Source: Vulcanimicrobiota bacterium
GTDB taxonomy: Bacteria > Vulcanimicrobiota > Vulcanimicrobiia > Eremiobacterales > Eremiobacteraceae
Length of the DNA: 64,000 nucleotides
NCBI GenBank assembly: GCA_019235715.1
Contig: JAFAKE010000068.1
Coordinates: 1 to 64,000 of the forward strand
Direction of reading: 5' to 3'
Position 1 is the first letter of the stretch. Each line of letters starts with the position of its first letter. Of this stretch, positions 16,821 through 25,322 are shown in pieces. The notes under the pieces are model-generated. The model was not told the origin of the DNA and ran no database searches. It saw nothing but the letters and a program-made list of their open reading frames with translations. Both the position numbers and the translations under genes were made by a program.

Positions 16821-17779
16821 GAGGTCAATGCTTTCACGATCGTATCGACGTCGTACTGCATCATGCCCTCGTAGGTCTGCAGTGCCGGCGTCGTCCCGAG
16901 AGTATCGTCGTAGAGATCGGTGACCGTCTTGATGCCCGCGCTCGACGCCAGCTGTTGTGCCAGCTTGGGCGAGAACTGCGGCTCTGCGAAGACGGCACTG
17001 ACGTGATTTGCCTTCGCTTGATCGATCAATGCGGCGAGGTACGCGGCCGACGGAGCCTGACCCGGCGAAGGCTCGATCGCGCCGACGTCGCGCAGCCCGT
17101 AGCGCTTATCGAAGTACAGCCACGCGTCGTGGAAGGTGAGCATGGTGCGCCGCGCGTGCGGAATGGTCGCGATGCGCGACCGGATCCAGGTATCGAGTTT
17201 TTGCAGTCGTGCGATTTCGGCGCGCTCGTTACCGCTATAATAGTCGGCGTTCGGCGGATCGACGTCGCGCAGTGCGGCTGCGATTTTATGGACGTAGACT
17301 TGCGCGTAGGTCACATCCAACCACAGATGCGGATTGCCCGGCTGCCCGGGACCGCTCGCTCCTTCCACCGGCAGGCCGTCTGAAAGCACGAGCACTGTGG
17401 CGGACGGCTTGGCGACGTTGCGCAGGATCTTGTCCAACCACAGTTCCAGTCCCGCGCCATTCTTGATGATGAGCTGCGCTTGTGCGAGGGCGACGAGGTC
17501 GCGCGGCGCCGGATCGTATGTCTCGGGCGACGCGCCGATGGGCACGATGCTCGTGACGTCGACTTTGTCTCCGCCGACTGTTTGGACGAGCGCCGCGATC
17601 GTCGATATCGTCGCCGCGACCGGCACGCGTGCCGCCGCTGGCGGGTGCGCGGACGCGCCGGCGGTCGGCTTTTGCGCGCAGCCCGTCAGGAACAAGGCGG
17701 TCAGAAGGGCGGATGCCGCGACGCCGGCGCGCGCGCCGGCGAAAGTCGTTCTGCCGGCGCGTTGCTTATCGAGAATCAT
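16817..17779 (-). CDS. Metal-binding lipoprotein of the ZnuABC-type importer
   Basis: This is a 320-residue cluster A-I substrate-binding protein with lipobox FLTGC near residue 34. Ligand-region motifs are GNPHLWLDV (His), LTFHDAWLYFDKRYGL (His, ZnuA-like rather than the Glu of Mn proteins) and LYDDTLG (Asp). The usual first histidine is replaced: the motif reads GASPETYDPAP where the family normally has PH. No ZnuA-type histidine loop is present, while the partner ATPase carries a histidine-rich tail. The ATG is at the centre of a perfect palindrome, which makes the exact start uncertain, but no other start codon precedes the lipobox. Confidence 0.9.
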   Translation of the reverse strand: MILDKQRAGRTTFAGARAGVAASALLTALFLTGCAQKPTAGASAHPPAAARVPVAATISTIAALVQTVGGDKVDVTSIVPIGASPETYDPAPRDLVALAQAQLIIKNGAGLELWLDKILRNVAKPSATVLVLSDGLPVEGASGPGQPGNPHLWLDVTYAQVYVHKIAAALRDVDPPNADYYSGNERAEIARLQKLDTWIRSRIATIPHARRTMLTFHDAWLYFDKRYGLRDVGAIEPSPGQAPSAAYLAALIDQAKANHVSAVFAEPQFSPKLAQQLASSAGIKTVTDLYDDTLGTTPALQTYEGMMQYDVDTIVKALTS

Positions 17780-17789
17780 TCTCGATAAG
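17765..17789. promoter_or_regulatory. Perfect 25-bp palindrome (Fur/Zur-type box) over the ZnuA start
   Basis: Twelve bases, CTTATCGAGAAT (17765-17776), are repeated perfectly inverted as ATTCTCGATAAG (17778-17789) around one central base. The core GAGAATCATTCTC has the interrupted inverted-repeat form of Fur/Zur boxes. The znuA-like ATG (17777-17779 on minus) is exactly at the centre. Repressor binding would block transcription start; in RNA, the same sequence would fold into a hairpin burying the start codon. Confidence 0.85.
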
Positions 17790-17820
17790 TCTAGCGGCTG
17801 CGCCTTGGCCGTGTCAAGGA

Positions 17821-18567
17821 CTAAGCGCGCAAGGCGCTGGCCTTGTAGTCGTCGAGGATCGCGCGCACGTACCGCCGTGTTTCGGCGTATGGGGGCACGC
17901 CGTGGTACCGGTCGACGGCACCTGAGCCGGCGTTGTATGCGGCCAATGCAAGGTCGAGCTTGCCGCCGTAACGATCGATGAGCCCGCGCAGCATCTTCGC
18001 GCCGCCTTCGACGTTCTGCGCCGGGTCGTACGCGTCGGTCACACCGAGCGACTTCGCAGTGCCGGGCATCAGCTGCATCAGCCCCATCGCTCCCGCGCTC
18101 GACCGAGCGGATGCGTCGAAACCGGATTCTTGCCGGATCACGGCGGTCAACAGCGCGGGATCGAGATCGTGCTGTGCCGCGCTCCTCCTTATGAGTCCGT
18201 CATAAGGATTCGATCCATTGGCTTGACGCGCAGGTGCGTTCGCTGCGGGCGGCCGCGCACTATTATCGCCGGCGACGCTCTGCGCGCGCATCGCCAGATC
18301 GCGCAACGCACCGATGAAGGTCTGCTCGATCGAGCGCAGTTGACGCGACAACTGTGCGATGAGCGACGTCAAGTTCTGCGCGGGCGCACACGCCTGTCCT
18401 TGGCTATTCACAGCCGGTGCAGACGAAGGCAGAGTATCCGCGCCCAAGTCGGACCACGCGCTCGTCTCGGAATCGAGCAGCTCGAGCGGCCATGGCCGGC
18501 GAGCCACCGGCAGAGTCCAGCTCACGCCTTGGGATGCATCAGAGCTCTGGCTGGGAGACGAAATCAT
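17821..18567 (-). CDS. Lytic transglycosylase (SLT domain), flagellar operon
   Basis: This 248-residue protein has a linker-rich N-terminal half and a C-terminal SLT domain (about residues 120-240). AVIRQESGFDASARSS carries the catalytic glutamate, followed by GAMGLMQLMPGTAKSLG and ALAAYNAGSGAVDRY. It cleaves peptidoglycan glycan strands, presumably to let the rod through the wall. No signal peptide is evident, so export may use the flagellar export apparatus or another route. Its ATG overlaps the fliI stop, making it the last gene of the flagellar operon. Confidence 0.88.
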   Translation of the reverse strand: MISSPSQSSDASQGVSWTLPVARRPWPLELLDSETSAWSDLGADTLPSSAPAVNSQGQACAPAQNLTSLIAQLSRQLRSIEQTFIGALRDLAMRAQSVAGDNSARPPAANAPARQANGSNPYDGLIRRSAAQHDLDPALLTAVIRQESGFDASARSSAGAMGLMQLMPGTAKSLGVTDAYDPAQNVEGGAKMLRGLIDRYGGKLDLALAAYNAGSGAVDRYHGVPPYAETRRYVRAILDDYKASALRA

Positions 18568-19889
18568 GCGGCGGCCTTTCTCAAGCGGTGCGCGATGAGC
18601 GACAGACGCAAGCGCGGTTCTGGCGAGCAGGCTCCGCCGTCGAAGATCAGCGCATCGATCTCATCACGCGCACCGATGCAGGCGTCAAGCCATGCGTCAT
18701 TGCCTGCGCGGTAGGCGCCGACGGCGATCAGGTCGGCCGCCTCTTCCAAGGTGGCGAGCGCGCGGCGCACGATCGACGCGTCCGATGCATGGTCTGCGTC
18801 GACGATGTCTGGCATCGCGCGGCTCAAGCTGCGCAAGACGTCGATCGCCGGGCGGCGGCCTGCATCTGCGAGCGCGCGCGACAGCACGATATGGCCGTCG
18901 AGCATCGCGCGCAGCGCATCAGCAACCGGCTCGTTCGGATCATCGCCTTCTACCAGGACCGCGTACACCGCCGTTAGGGAGCCGTGTACGCGCGCCCCGG
19001 CGCGCTCGAGCAACGTCGCCAAGGCGCGCACGAGCGACGGCGGATGGCCGCGCGCGGCTGGCGCTTCGCCGGCGGCTAGTGCATGCTCGCGCCACGCCTG
19101 CGCGACGCGCGTGATCGAATCGACGACCAATAGCACCCGACGCCCAGTCCGGCACAGCCATTCCGCCTGTGCGGTCGCGCTACGCGCGGCCGCGAAACGT
19201 TCGAGCGGGCGCGCCTCCGCAGGGGTGCAGAACAACGACGTCGAGCGCCAACATGGCGACGAACGCAGACGCCGCGAGGTCTCCTCGACTTCGCGTCCTC
19301 GCTCGCCGACGAGCGCGACGACCCGCGCGTCGACATCCGCACGTTCGAGCAGCTCGCGCAATAGCGTCGTCTTGCCGACGCCGCCACCGGATGCGACCGA
19401 CACGCGTTGGCCATAACCGATCGGTACGAAAGTGTCGATCGCCGCGATGCCGCTGCGCATCGCGCTTCGCACCGGAGCACGTATACCTGCGGGCACAGGC
19501 TGGGGTTGTGCAGTTACGACAGTCGCGCCGGGGATAGGAACACCGTGTGCGTTCCTGCCCCAGGCGTCCAACTCTCCGCCGAGTAGTGCGGTGCCGGCGT
19601 ACGCGCCGAGCCTCGCGCCAGCGCACTGGAATTGGTCACCCGCACGCAGTCCATCGATATCCGTAAGCGGCACGCACGTCGCCCCGTCGCCGGAGACACG
19701 CGTGACCTGCGCCGCCATCCGATAGGACGCGCAACCTGCGCCCAACCCGGCGACGTCGCCGGGCGAGAGCGCCGGCCCCTCGAGTTCGACGACCTCGCGC
19801 CCAGCGCTGCGCACGACACCGCGCCGGATCAGACCGTCGGCGTGCTCGAAGGTGAGCGGCAGCGCACAGTGGCTTCGCTTCATGCGCAC
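18564..19889 (-). CDS. fliI: Flagellar export ATPase FliI
   Basis: This is a 441-residue F1-ATPase-beta-like protein that powers the flagellar type III export gate. Walker A is SGGGVGKTTLL, preceded by VPIGYGQRVSVA, and Walker B lies in RVLLVVDSITRVAQ. An N-terminal beta-barrel domain and a C-terminal helical domain are present. The GTG at 19889 and the ATG at 19883 are both possible starts. It is coupled by overlap to the FliH-like gene upstream. There is no FliJ-like gene next to it; the lytic transglycosylase follows instead. Confidence 0.92.
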   Translation of the reverse strand: MRMKRSHCALPLTFEHADGLIRRGVVRSAGREVVELEGPALSPGDVAGLGAGCASYRMAAQVTRVSGDGATCVPLTDIDGLRAGDQFQCAGARLGAYAGTALLGGELDAWGRNAHGVPIPGATVVTAQPQPVPAGIRAPVRSAMRSGIAAIDTFVPIGYGQRVSVASGGGVGKTTLLRELLERADVDARVVALVGERGREVEETSRRLRSSPCWRSTSLFCTPAEARPLERFAAARSATAQAEWLCRTGRRVLLVVDSITRVAQAWREHALAAGEAPAARGHPPSLVRALATLLERAGARVHGSLTAVYAVLVEGDDPNEPVADALRAMLDGHIVLSRALADAGRRPAIDVLRSLSRAMPDIVDADHASDASIVRRALATLEEAADLIAVGAYRAGNDAWLDACIGARDEIDALIFDGGACSPEPRLRLSLIAHRLRKAAA

Positions 19890-20413
19890 GCTGCGCGCAC
19901 GAGCAGCTCGGCGCGCTCTTCAATAGTAGCGGCGACCTCACCGCCGCCGATATCGATCGCGATAGTGCCGCGCGCGAGTAGTGCATCTGGCGCGACGTCC
20001 ACGCCTCGCTGCGGTCGATACGCATGCGCGTCCGCCGGATGCAGGCGGACGCTGGCGCGCAGCAGACGGCCGCACGCGCGCAGCGCGTCGTCGACGTAGC
20101 GCGTGACAGCACCATCCGCATCGCGCAGCGCACAGCGCAGAGCGCGCGCTGTCGCAATCGTCGCAAAACGGATCGCTTCCTCGCGCACTGCGGCTTCGAA
20201 TCGCTCCAGCGCAAACTCGTCCGTCTTGCGCGCGCACGCGTTATCGTCTGAGGACGGTTCTGCGGGCCGCGTTTCGGGTTCGATGGGCGCCTCAGTACGC
20301 TGCACGTCCGGCACAACGGGCGCGCTGCTCATATCCGCCATCGTCTCACCTGCGCGCGCTTCGTTCACTCTCCTGGGTCGAAGCGCTTCAAATGCGGCGG
20401 CGGTTCTTCTCAT
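19880..20413 (-). CDS. fliH: FliH-like stator of the export ATPase
   Basis: The product has up to 177 residues with a Pro/Glu-rich N-terminus and a helical middle (FALERFEAAVREEAIRFATI). Its C-terminal domain ends in IDIGGGEVAATIEERAELL, as expected for FliH/V-ATPase E-subunit-like proteins that hold FliI. Sequence similarity is weak, so the name rests partly on position between fliF and fliI. Two starts are credible: ATG 20413, overlapping fliF with GAGGAG eight bases upstream, and ATG 20341 with AGGTGA five bases upstream. The expected fliG gene, usually just before fliH, is absent. Confidence 0.7.
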   Translation of the reverse strand: MRRTAAAFEALRPRRVNEARAGETMADMSSAPVVPDVQRTEAPIEPETRPAEPSSDDNACARKTDEFALERFEAAVREEAIRFATIATARALRCALRDADGAVTRYVDDALRACGRLLRASVRLHPADAHAYRPQRGVDVAPDALLARGTIAIDIGGGEVAATIEERAELLVRAACA

Positions 20414-21806
20414 ACAGGTGCTCCTCGATGCGCGCGCGGTGAACCGCGTTGTATGACTGCAGGATCCGTGCGCGCACCGCGTCCGGCAGCGATGAGAGCA
20501 CGTATGCGATCGTGCGCGGCGACTCTCGCTCCAGCGACAGCCGCATACTTTGCGCCAGCGGGTCGGGCGCCACGCGGCGGCGCTGCGGCCATAACGTGAA
20601 ACCGAGTGCCGCTGCTACCATCGCGATCGCCGCGGCAGGCAGCATCGAGCGCGCCAGCGGGGGTGGGGCCATCGCGGCCACCGGGTCCAAGTGCGCCGCG
20701 AAAGGCACCGTTTCGACGACGACCTCGTCACCCGATTCCAGATCGGCGCCGGCGGCAGCGCGTACGAGCGCCGCGATCGCAGGCGCGCGCGATTGCTCCA
20801 CGCGGCCTGCATCCAAGAATACGGCGACCGACGTGCGCGCGATCGCGTCGGCGGCGGTGGTGCGCCGCTCGACGATCGTGTCGTAGGCGTAATGCCGGCT
20901 CGTGCGCTCCTTCGCCAGCTTTCGCCCGTGGTCGCTGCCCGTCTCGCGCCCGGTGTCGGCGTCGAGCAAGCCATGAGGCACGACGCGCGTGCTTTGCAAT
21001 TGTTGCTCGCTGCCGGCGGTACGCACGCTCACGCGGACGATGGCGACGCTCGTGCCCAGCGACGCATCGAGCGCGGACTGTACGTTCGCCTGAATGCGCG
21101 ACTCGCGGCTTGTCACTTGATCTGGCGCGGCGCCGAGCAGCGTGCCGCTTCCATCGACAACGGTGACCCGCTCTGCGCTCAAACCGGGGTAGCCGGCAGC
21201 GACGAAGCGCCGGATTCCGGCGATTTCGCTCGTACCGAGCCGCGCGCCGGCTGAGAGGATGAGCTGGACGCTGGCGCTCGGCGGCGAGCGTTCGCCCGCG
21301 TCCGCAAACGCGTCGCCCGATGCCGGCGCGATGACGACAGTCGCATCCGCGACGCCTTCGATACGCCGCAATCCTGACACAAGGTCGCCTTCGATCCCGG
21401 CGCGTCGCCGGTCATCGATGATCTCCGGAGGCGTCAGAGGGTTATCTTGGGCGTCCAGCACGTCGGCGCTGGTCGGCACATACCCGTGAGGCAGACCGGA
21501 GAGCGTAAGGCGCATGAGGATCTCGCGCCGGCGATGCGCCGGCACGTAGATCGCGCTGCCTTGCGACCCCGTCGTGAACGGCTCGTTCCACATGGTGAGT
21601 ATCTGCGAGACTTCCGCTGCCTGACTTGCATGCAGCGGAGCATCGAACAGCGGAACCTGGGCAGTCGTGCGCGCGAGGGCAGCGATGATCAGTGCGACGA
21701 CCAGCGCGCCGCAAAGCGCGAAGGCTGCCGGCGTCCGCCGGCGATGTATCCAGACGACGCTTTCTTCGATGAGCCTTGGCACCGATGGCGGCAGACGTGC
21801 CAGCAC
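20388..21806 (-). CDS. fliF: FliF MS-ring protein with a FliG-middle-domain-like C-terminus
   Basis: The 472-residue protein starts from a GTG four bases after the fliE stop. An N-terminal helix (about 25-47) is followed by a YscJ/FliF ring-building domain (RRRAGIEGDLVSGLRRIEGV, then ATVVIAPAS) and a second helix near 385-405. The cytoplasmic tail, residues about 412-472, does not look like the usual FliG-binding peptide. It contains ESPRTIAYVLSSLP, resembling the EHPQ-type motif of the FliG middle domain, which contacts FliM. FliF is normally about 550 residues, so the protein is short even with this tail. The arrangement suggests partial replacement of FliG. Confidence 0.85.
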   Translation of the reverse strand: MLARLPPSVPRLIEESVVWIHRRRTPAAFALCGALVVALIIAALARTTAQVPLFDAPLHASQAAEVSQILTMWNEPFTTGSQGSAIYVPAHRRREILMRLTLSGLPHGYVPTSADVLDAQDNPLTPPEIIDDRRRAGIEGDLVSGLRRIEGVADATVVIAPASGDAFADAGERSPPSASVQLILSAGARLGTSEIAGIRRFVAAGYPGLSAERVTVVDGSGTLLGAAPDQVTSRESRIQANVQSALDASLGTSVAIVRVSVRTAGSEQQLQSTRVVPHGLLDADTGRETGSDHGRKLAKERTSRHYAYDTIVERRTTAADAIARTSVAVFLDAGRVEQSRAPAIAALVRAAAGADLESGDEVVVETVPFAAHLDPVAAMAPPPLARSMLPAAAIAMVAAALGFTLWPQRRRVAPDPLAQSMRLSLERESPRTIAYVLSSLPDAVRARILQSYNAVHRARIEEHLYEKNRRRI

Positions 21807-21810
21807 AGGC

Positions 21811-22098
21811 TCATACCTGCGTCTGTAAGAGCGCGTTCACCGCAGCGCTCACGCGTGCGGCTGAAATCGCCGCCACTTCCAGCGCGACGTCAGCCTTGGC
21901 CCGCGCCACCGAGGCGTCGGCGATGCTTCCCTGGCCGAGGGCGACTTGCTGCGCAGTAACGTCGGCGCGCTGCAGCGCCGCGACTGCACCGTCGAGCAAC
22001 GCAGCAAACGAAGATGCGGCGCTTGCTGGACGCTGAGCATCCGTTTCGATCACGACTGCCGGACGGATGGGATCCAGCGCGTTGACTGGACCGATCAT
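21811..22098 (-). CDS. fliE: Flagellar hook-basal body protein FliE
   Basis: This 95-residue protein has the FliE layout: a variable N-terminus, then a helical half with ALQRADVTAQQVALGQG, and an end in ALLQTQV that resembles the family's ending in RMQV. FliE joins the MS ring to the proximal rod. Its ATG overlaps the flgC stop, and it lies directly before fliF, as in most flagellar operons. Confidence 0.82.
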   Translation of the reverse strand: MIGPVNALDPIRPAVVIETDAQRPASAASSFAALLDGAVAALQRADVTAQQVALGQGSIADASVARAKADVALEVAAISAARVSAAVNALLQTQV

Positions 22099-22565
22099 AA
22101 TTGCTCGATGTCGATCGCCTCGACATCCATCTGTTTGGCTGCTTGCAACGCGGAGACGTTCGCGTCGTAGGAACGGCCCGCGCTGACCAGCCCCACCATT
22201 TGGGCGATTGGATCAACGTCTGACGTCTCGACGTAACCTTTGTGCGGCCCGCTTGCCGCGGCAAGCGGATTCTCTGGATCCAGACGATAGACCGGCTCCG
22301 ATTGCTGGCGCACCATTCCCGCAAACCGTACACCGGCTGGCAAGGCGTCATCAGACATGGCGACATCAAGATCGTCGTCTGCGGCAAGCAGCGTCGAACC
22401 ATTGGCATCGTCAGCTGGCGCGAATGACGGCATTAAGGGTTGATAGACGTCTCCATCCGGCCGCTGCACGTTGGCGTTCGCAAGATTGGCCGCGATGACG
22501 TCCATCGACAAGCGCTGTGCTGCCATGCCGCTCGCGGCGATATCGAATGCGGACGCGTCGTTCAT
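22095..22565 (-). CDS. flgC: Flagellar proximal rod protein FlgC
   Basis: The 156-residue protein carries the rod-protein N-terminal motif FDIAASGMAAQRLSMDVIAANLANANV. Its middle has PHKGYVETSDVDPIAQMVGL, and the C-terminal helix includes GRSYDANVSALQAAKQM. These are the conserved ends that form the coiled rod core. It is coupled to flgB upstream and fliE downstream by ATGA overlaps. Confidence 0.92.
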   Translation of the reverse strand: MNDASAFDIAASGMAAQRLSMDVIAANLANANVQRPDGDVYQPLMPSFAPADDANGSTLLAADDDLDVAMSDDALPAGVRFAGMVRQQSEPVYRLDPENPLAAASGPHKGYVETSDVDPIAQMVGLVSAGRSYDANVSALQAAKQMDVEAIDIEQL

Positions 22566-22876
22566 CTGCGCGCCTCTTCTGCGACCGTCTTATATTCGCG
22601 CAAAATCGCACGCGTCTGTTGCGTAAGCGAGCGATACCAAACGGCATTCTTGGCGATCGCTCCCATCGCGTATTCAATGGAAGCGACAGGACCACTCGCG
22701 GGCAATCCGCGCAGCGCAGCGGCGAAACGCACGCCCGCAGCGCTGACGCGTGGGACGAGCGCGACGTCCTTTGCCTCAAAACCGGCGGAACTGGCATTGG
22801 CCGCGTCACTGGAAAGCATGGCCTCGCGAAACTGCGCGAAGCGCATCGCGCCTTCCATCAGGCCAAGCGCATCCAT
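22562..22876 (-). CDS. flgB: FlgB-like proximal rod protein, short
   Basis: From the ATG at 22876, preceded by AGGAGG with about seven bases of spacing, the product is 104 residues, shorter than the 120-140 usual for FlgB. The N-terminal part (LSSDAANASSAGFEAKDV) matches the FlgB pattern of disordered Asn/Ala residues with a KDV motif. The C-terminal helix ends in RAILREYKTVAEEARR. It opens the flagellar operon and is divergent from a secreted-protein gene. Identity is supported by position before flgC. Confidence 0.75.
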   Translation of the reverse strand: MDALGLMEGAMRFAQFREAMLSSDAANASSAGFEAKDVALVPRVSAAGVRFAAALRGLPASGPVASIEYAMGAIAKNAVWYRSLTQQTRAILREYKTVAEEARR

Positions 22877-22966
22877 GAGAGCACCTCCTACATCTGACTG
22901 CCGCCTGACGGTAAGGCTTTCAGGTGAACGGGATTGGTCCGCGATTTTAGCAAAATAGCAAATGCT

Positions 22967-23419
22967 ATGAGTACCCGCCATGTGTCCGCCCTTTTAACCT
23001 GCGCCCTCGCGCTGCTGCTCGGCAGCGCTGCATTTGCGGATGTCAACGACCAGCACACGCAAGTGCAGATCTTACTGCCCAAAGGTTTTTGGATGACGTC
23101 GACCTATTCGGTGCCGGGGCCGACCCAAGACACGAAATACGTCGTCATCGACACGATGCATATGTCGAATCAAAGCCGCGTGTCGCCGCTCAACGTCGAT
23201 TATAAAGATTTCGTGCTGCGCTCGGACGGCTACGCCGACGACGGTTATCACGTCGACCGCAAGATGACCGCGACGCTGATCAATCCGCTGTCAGAAACCG
23301 TGCTGGGGCCCGGCCAAGGGCAGGCAGGCTCCTTGGCGTTCCTCGTGCCTGCGACCGTACGAAACGCCACATTGTGGTATTACGTCATCCAGTTCGACGC
23401 CAATTATCCCTCATATTGA
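22967..23419 (+). CDS. Secreted small protein, possibly DUF4352-like Ig fold
   Basis: The 150-residue product has a signal peptide ending near SAAFADVN. The mature part is beta-rich (YVVIDTMHMSNQSRVSPLNV, FVLRSDGYADDGYHVDR, SLAFLVPATVRNATLWYYVI), with the rhythm of DUF4352-type Ig-like domains. I chose the internal ATG at 22967 because it begins the signal peptide cleanly. It is divergent from flgB and shows no visible functional tie to it. Role unknown. Confidence 0.7.
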   Translation: MSTRHVSALLTCALALLLGSAAFADVNDQHTQVQILLPKGFWMTSTYSVPGPTQDTKYVVIDTMHMSNQSRVSPLNVDYKDFVLRSDGYADDGYHVDRKMTATLINPLSETVLGPGQGQAGSLAFLVPATVRNATLWYYVIQFDANYPSY

Positions 23420-23486
23420 TGTAGACTGACGCACGTCTGCGGGGCCGTCCGTACGGGCGGAATGCCGGCACGCCGATGTATTATGC

Positions 23487-25301
23487 ATGGAGCACGACCG
23501 GCGCGACAACCCGTGGGAGCGGATCGCCGCGCGGCTGGACGAGGCCCTTGATGACGCGCGGACTCTGGCTGCGCGCACGCCGGCGCCGCGCTCGACAGGC
23601 ACGCCGAACGCCGCCGCCTCCGCCTCGTCGACAGCCAATAAGCTGCTCGATCTGCTGGCGCGCGCGCGCAGCGAAGTGCACGCGCGCGAGCTCGAAGCCA
23701 GCGTCGCATCGGCGCGCGCAGGGCGGCTGCAAAGCGAACTCGAGACGCAGCGGCGCAGAGCCGAAACGCTTGCGCGCATCGGCAAAGCGATCAACGCCGT
23801 ACGCCGGCTGGATGCGTTGCTCCAGCTCATCATCGACCTTGCCGTCGAAGCGACCGGCGCCGAACGCGGGCTGATCGTCGTCCCCGACCCGGGCGGCGGT
23901 CGCCAAGAATATAGCGCGGGTGCGAATCTCGAGCCCGACGCCGTCGTACGCCCAGAATTTTCCGTCAGCCGTTCCATCATCGAACGCGTCTTCAAAGAAA
24001 GCGCACCGCTGGTCACCACCGACGCGCAAAACGATCCGCAGGTCGATGCGACGCCGAGCATCCGCTCGCTGCACATCCGCTCCATCAACTGCGTCCCCAT
24101 CGTCGGCAAGAGCGGCACGATCGGGGTGCTTTATGTCGACTCGCGCATCCGCACCGACAATCTCTTCCAACACGATCCCGAACTGCTGACGAGCATCGCG
24201 GATCAGGCCGCCGTCGCCATCGACAACGCGCGCCTGTACGATGACTGGAACAAGAACTTCGAAGATCTGTCCAACATCAAGGCGCAGACGGACGAGATCC
24301 TCGAGTCGATCGCATCCGGCGTCATCATGCTCGACTCAAACGACACGATCGTGCAGTTCAACCGCGCCGCCGAGATCACGTTTGGATTGTCGGCTTCGAC
24401 GCTTGAGGGGCGCCACGCGCGCATCCTCAACTCCTGGATCCCGGGATTCACGACGCTGCTCGACCAGTACAAGTCGATCCCCGAAGGCCGTGCCGAGGTC
24501 GAGATGCGCGGCACGCACTTCGTGCGCGGTCCGATCGTGCTGCAATCGACGTTCTTGCGCGTGCACTCGCTCACCGGCGCCGGAGTCGGAACCGCCGTCG
24601 TCGTCAACGACCTCACCACCCGGCGCAGGCTCGAGGCCGAGAACAAGGCGCAGCTCGAGCGCAGCGAGCGCGTCGCCAAGTCGTTCGAGCGCTATCTCGC
24701 GCCGCACGTCGTCAGCGACCTGCTCGTGGATCCCGACAACGTGCCGCTGGGCGGCACCAGGCTCACCGCGACGATGCTGTTCGCCGACATCCGCGGCTTC
24801 ACGGAATTGTCAGAGCGGCTGATGCCTGAAGAGGTCGTCGACATGCTCAATCGTTATCTCGCGCCGACCGTCGACGTGGTGCTCGCGAATCTCGGACTGC
24901 TCGATAAATATTACGGCGACGGCATCATGGCCGTGTTCGGCGCGCCGCGTCCGGCCGCCGACGACACGAGCAGGGCGGTGCTCGCCGCGCGCCAGATCCT
25001 CGAGCAAGTCGAACTGCTCAACGCCCAGCCGGGCGTGCACTGGCCGTTGTCGGTGAGCATCGGCCTGGCGACGGGCGACGTCGTCGCCGGCAATATCGGC
25101 TCCGAGCGCCGGCTTGAATACACGGTCGTCGGCAGCGCCGTCAACCTCGCGCAGCGCCTGCAGTCGATCGCCGAGCCCAACCAGATCCTCGCCGATGCGC
25201 GCACGTACGAAAAAGTTCGCGGCCAAGTCGCCGCGACGCGCCGTCAGGCCCGTATCAAAGGAAGAGCGGGTTTGACCGACGTCTACGTCCTGCACGGCTA
25301 A
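23487..25301 (+). CDS. GAF-PAS class III adenylate/guanylate cyclase
   Basis: The 604-residue protein has an N-terminal coiled coil (about 50-100), a GAF domain (about 105-250, with ATGAERGLIVV), a PAS domain (about 275-390, FNRAAEITFGLSASTLEGR), then a class III cyclase domain (about 425-600). The catalytic region shows FADIRGFTELSER with a metal-binding Asp, LDKYYGDGIMAVFG with the second Asp and the lysine, and VGSAVNLAQRLQ with the transition-state Asn/Arg. The substrate-specifying lysine suggests cAMP. No membrane helix is present, so it is a cytosolic sensor cyclase with an unknown ligand. Confidence 0.93.
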   Translation: MEHDRRDNPWERIAARLDEALDDARTLAARTPAPRSTGTPNAAASASSTANKLLDLLARARSEVHARELEASVASARAGRLQSELETQRRRAETLARIGKAINAVRRLDALLQLIIDLAVEATGAERGLIVVPDPGGGRQEYSAGANLEPDAVVRPEFSVSRSIIERVFKESAPLVTTDAQNDPQVDATPSIRSLHIRSINCVPIVGKSGTIGVLYVDSRIRTDNLFQHDPELLTSIADQAAVAIDNARLYDDWNKNFEDLSNIKAQTDEILESIASGVIMLDSNDTIVQFNRAAEITFGLSASTLEGRHARILNSWIPGFTTLLDQYKSIPEGRAEVEMRGTHFVRGPIVLQSTFLRVHSLTGAGVGTAVVVNDLTTRRRLEAENKAQLERSERVAKSFERYLAPHVVSDLLVDPDNVPLGGTRLTATMLFADIRGFTELSERLMPEEVVDMLNRYLAPTVDVVLANLGLLDKYYGDGIMAVFGAPRPAADDTSRAVLAARQILEQVELLNAQPGVHWPLSVSIGLATGDVVAGNIGSERRLEYTVVGSAVNLAQRLQSIAEPNQILADARTYEKVRGQVAATRRQARIKGRAGLTDVYVLHG

Positions 25302-25322
25302 AGCCCAGATGGGCCGGCGTCC

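Noticed and set aside
17821-22876. Non-flagellar type III secretion (injectisome) locus
   Set aside because: FlgB, FlgC and FliE rod proteins are flagellar-specific, and no secretin-coupled ring or needle genes are linked; the secretin at 25838 is PilQ-like.
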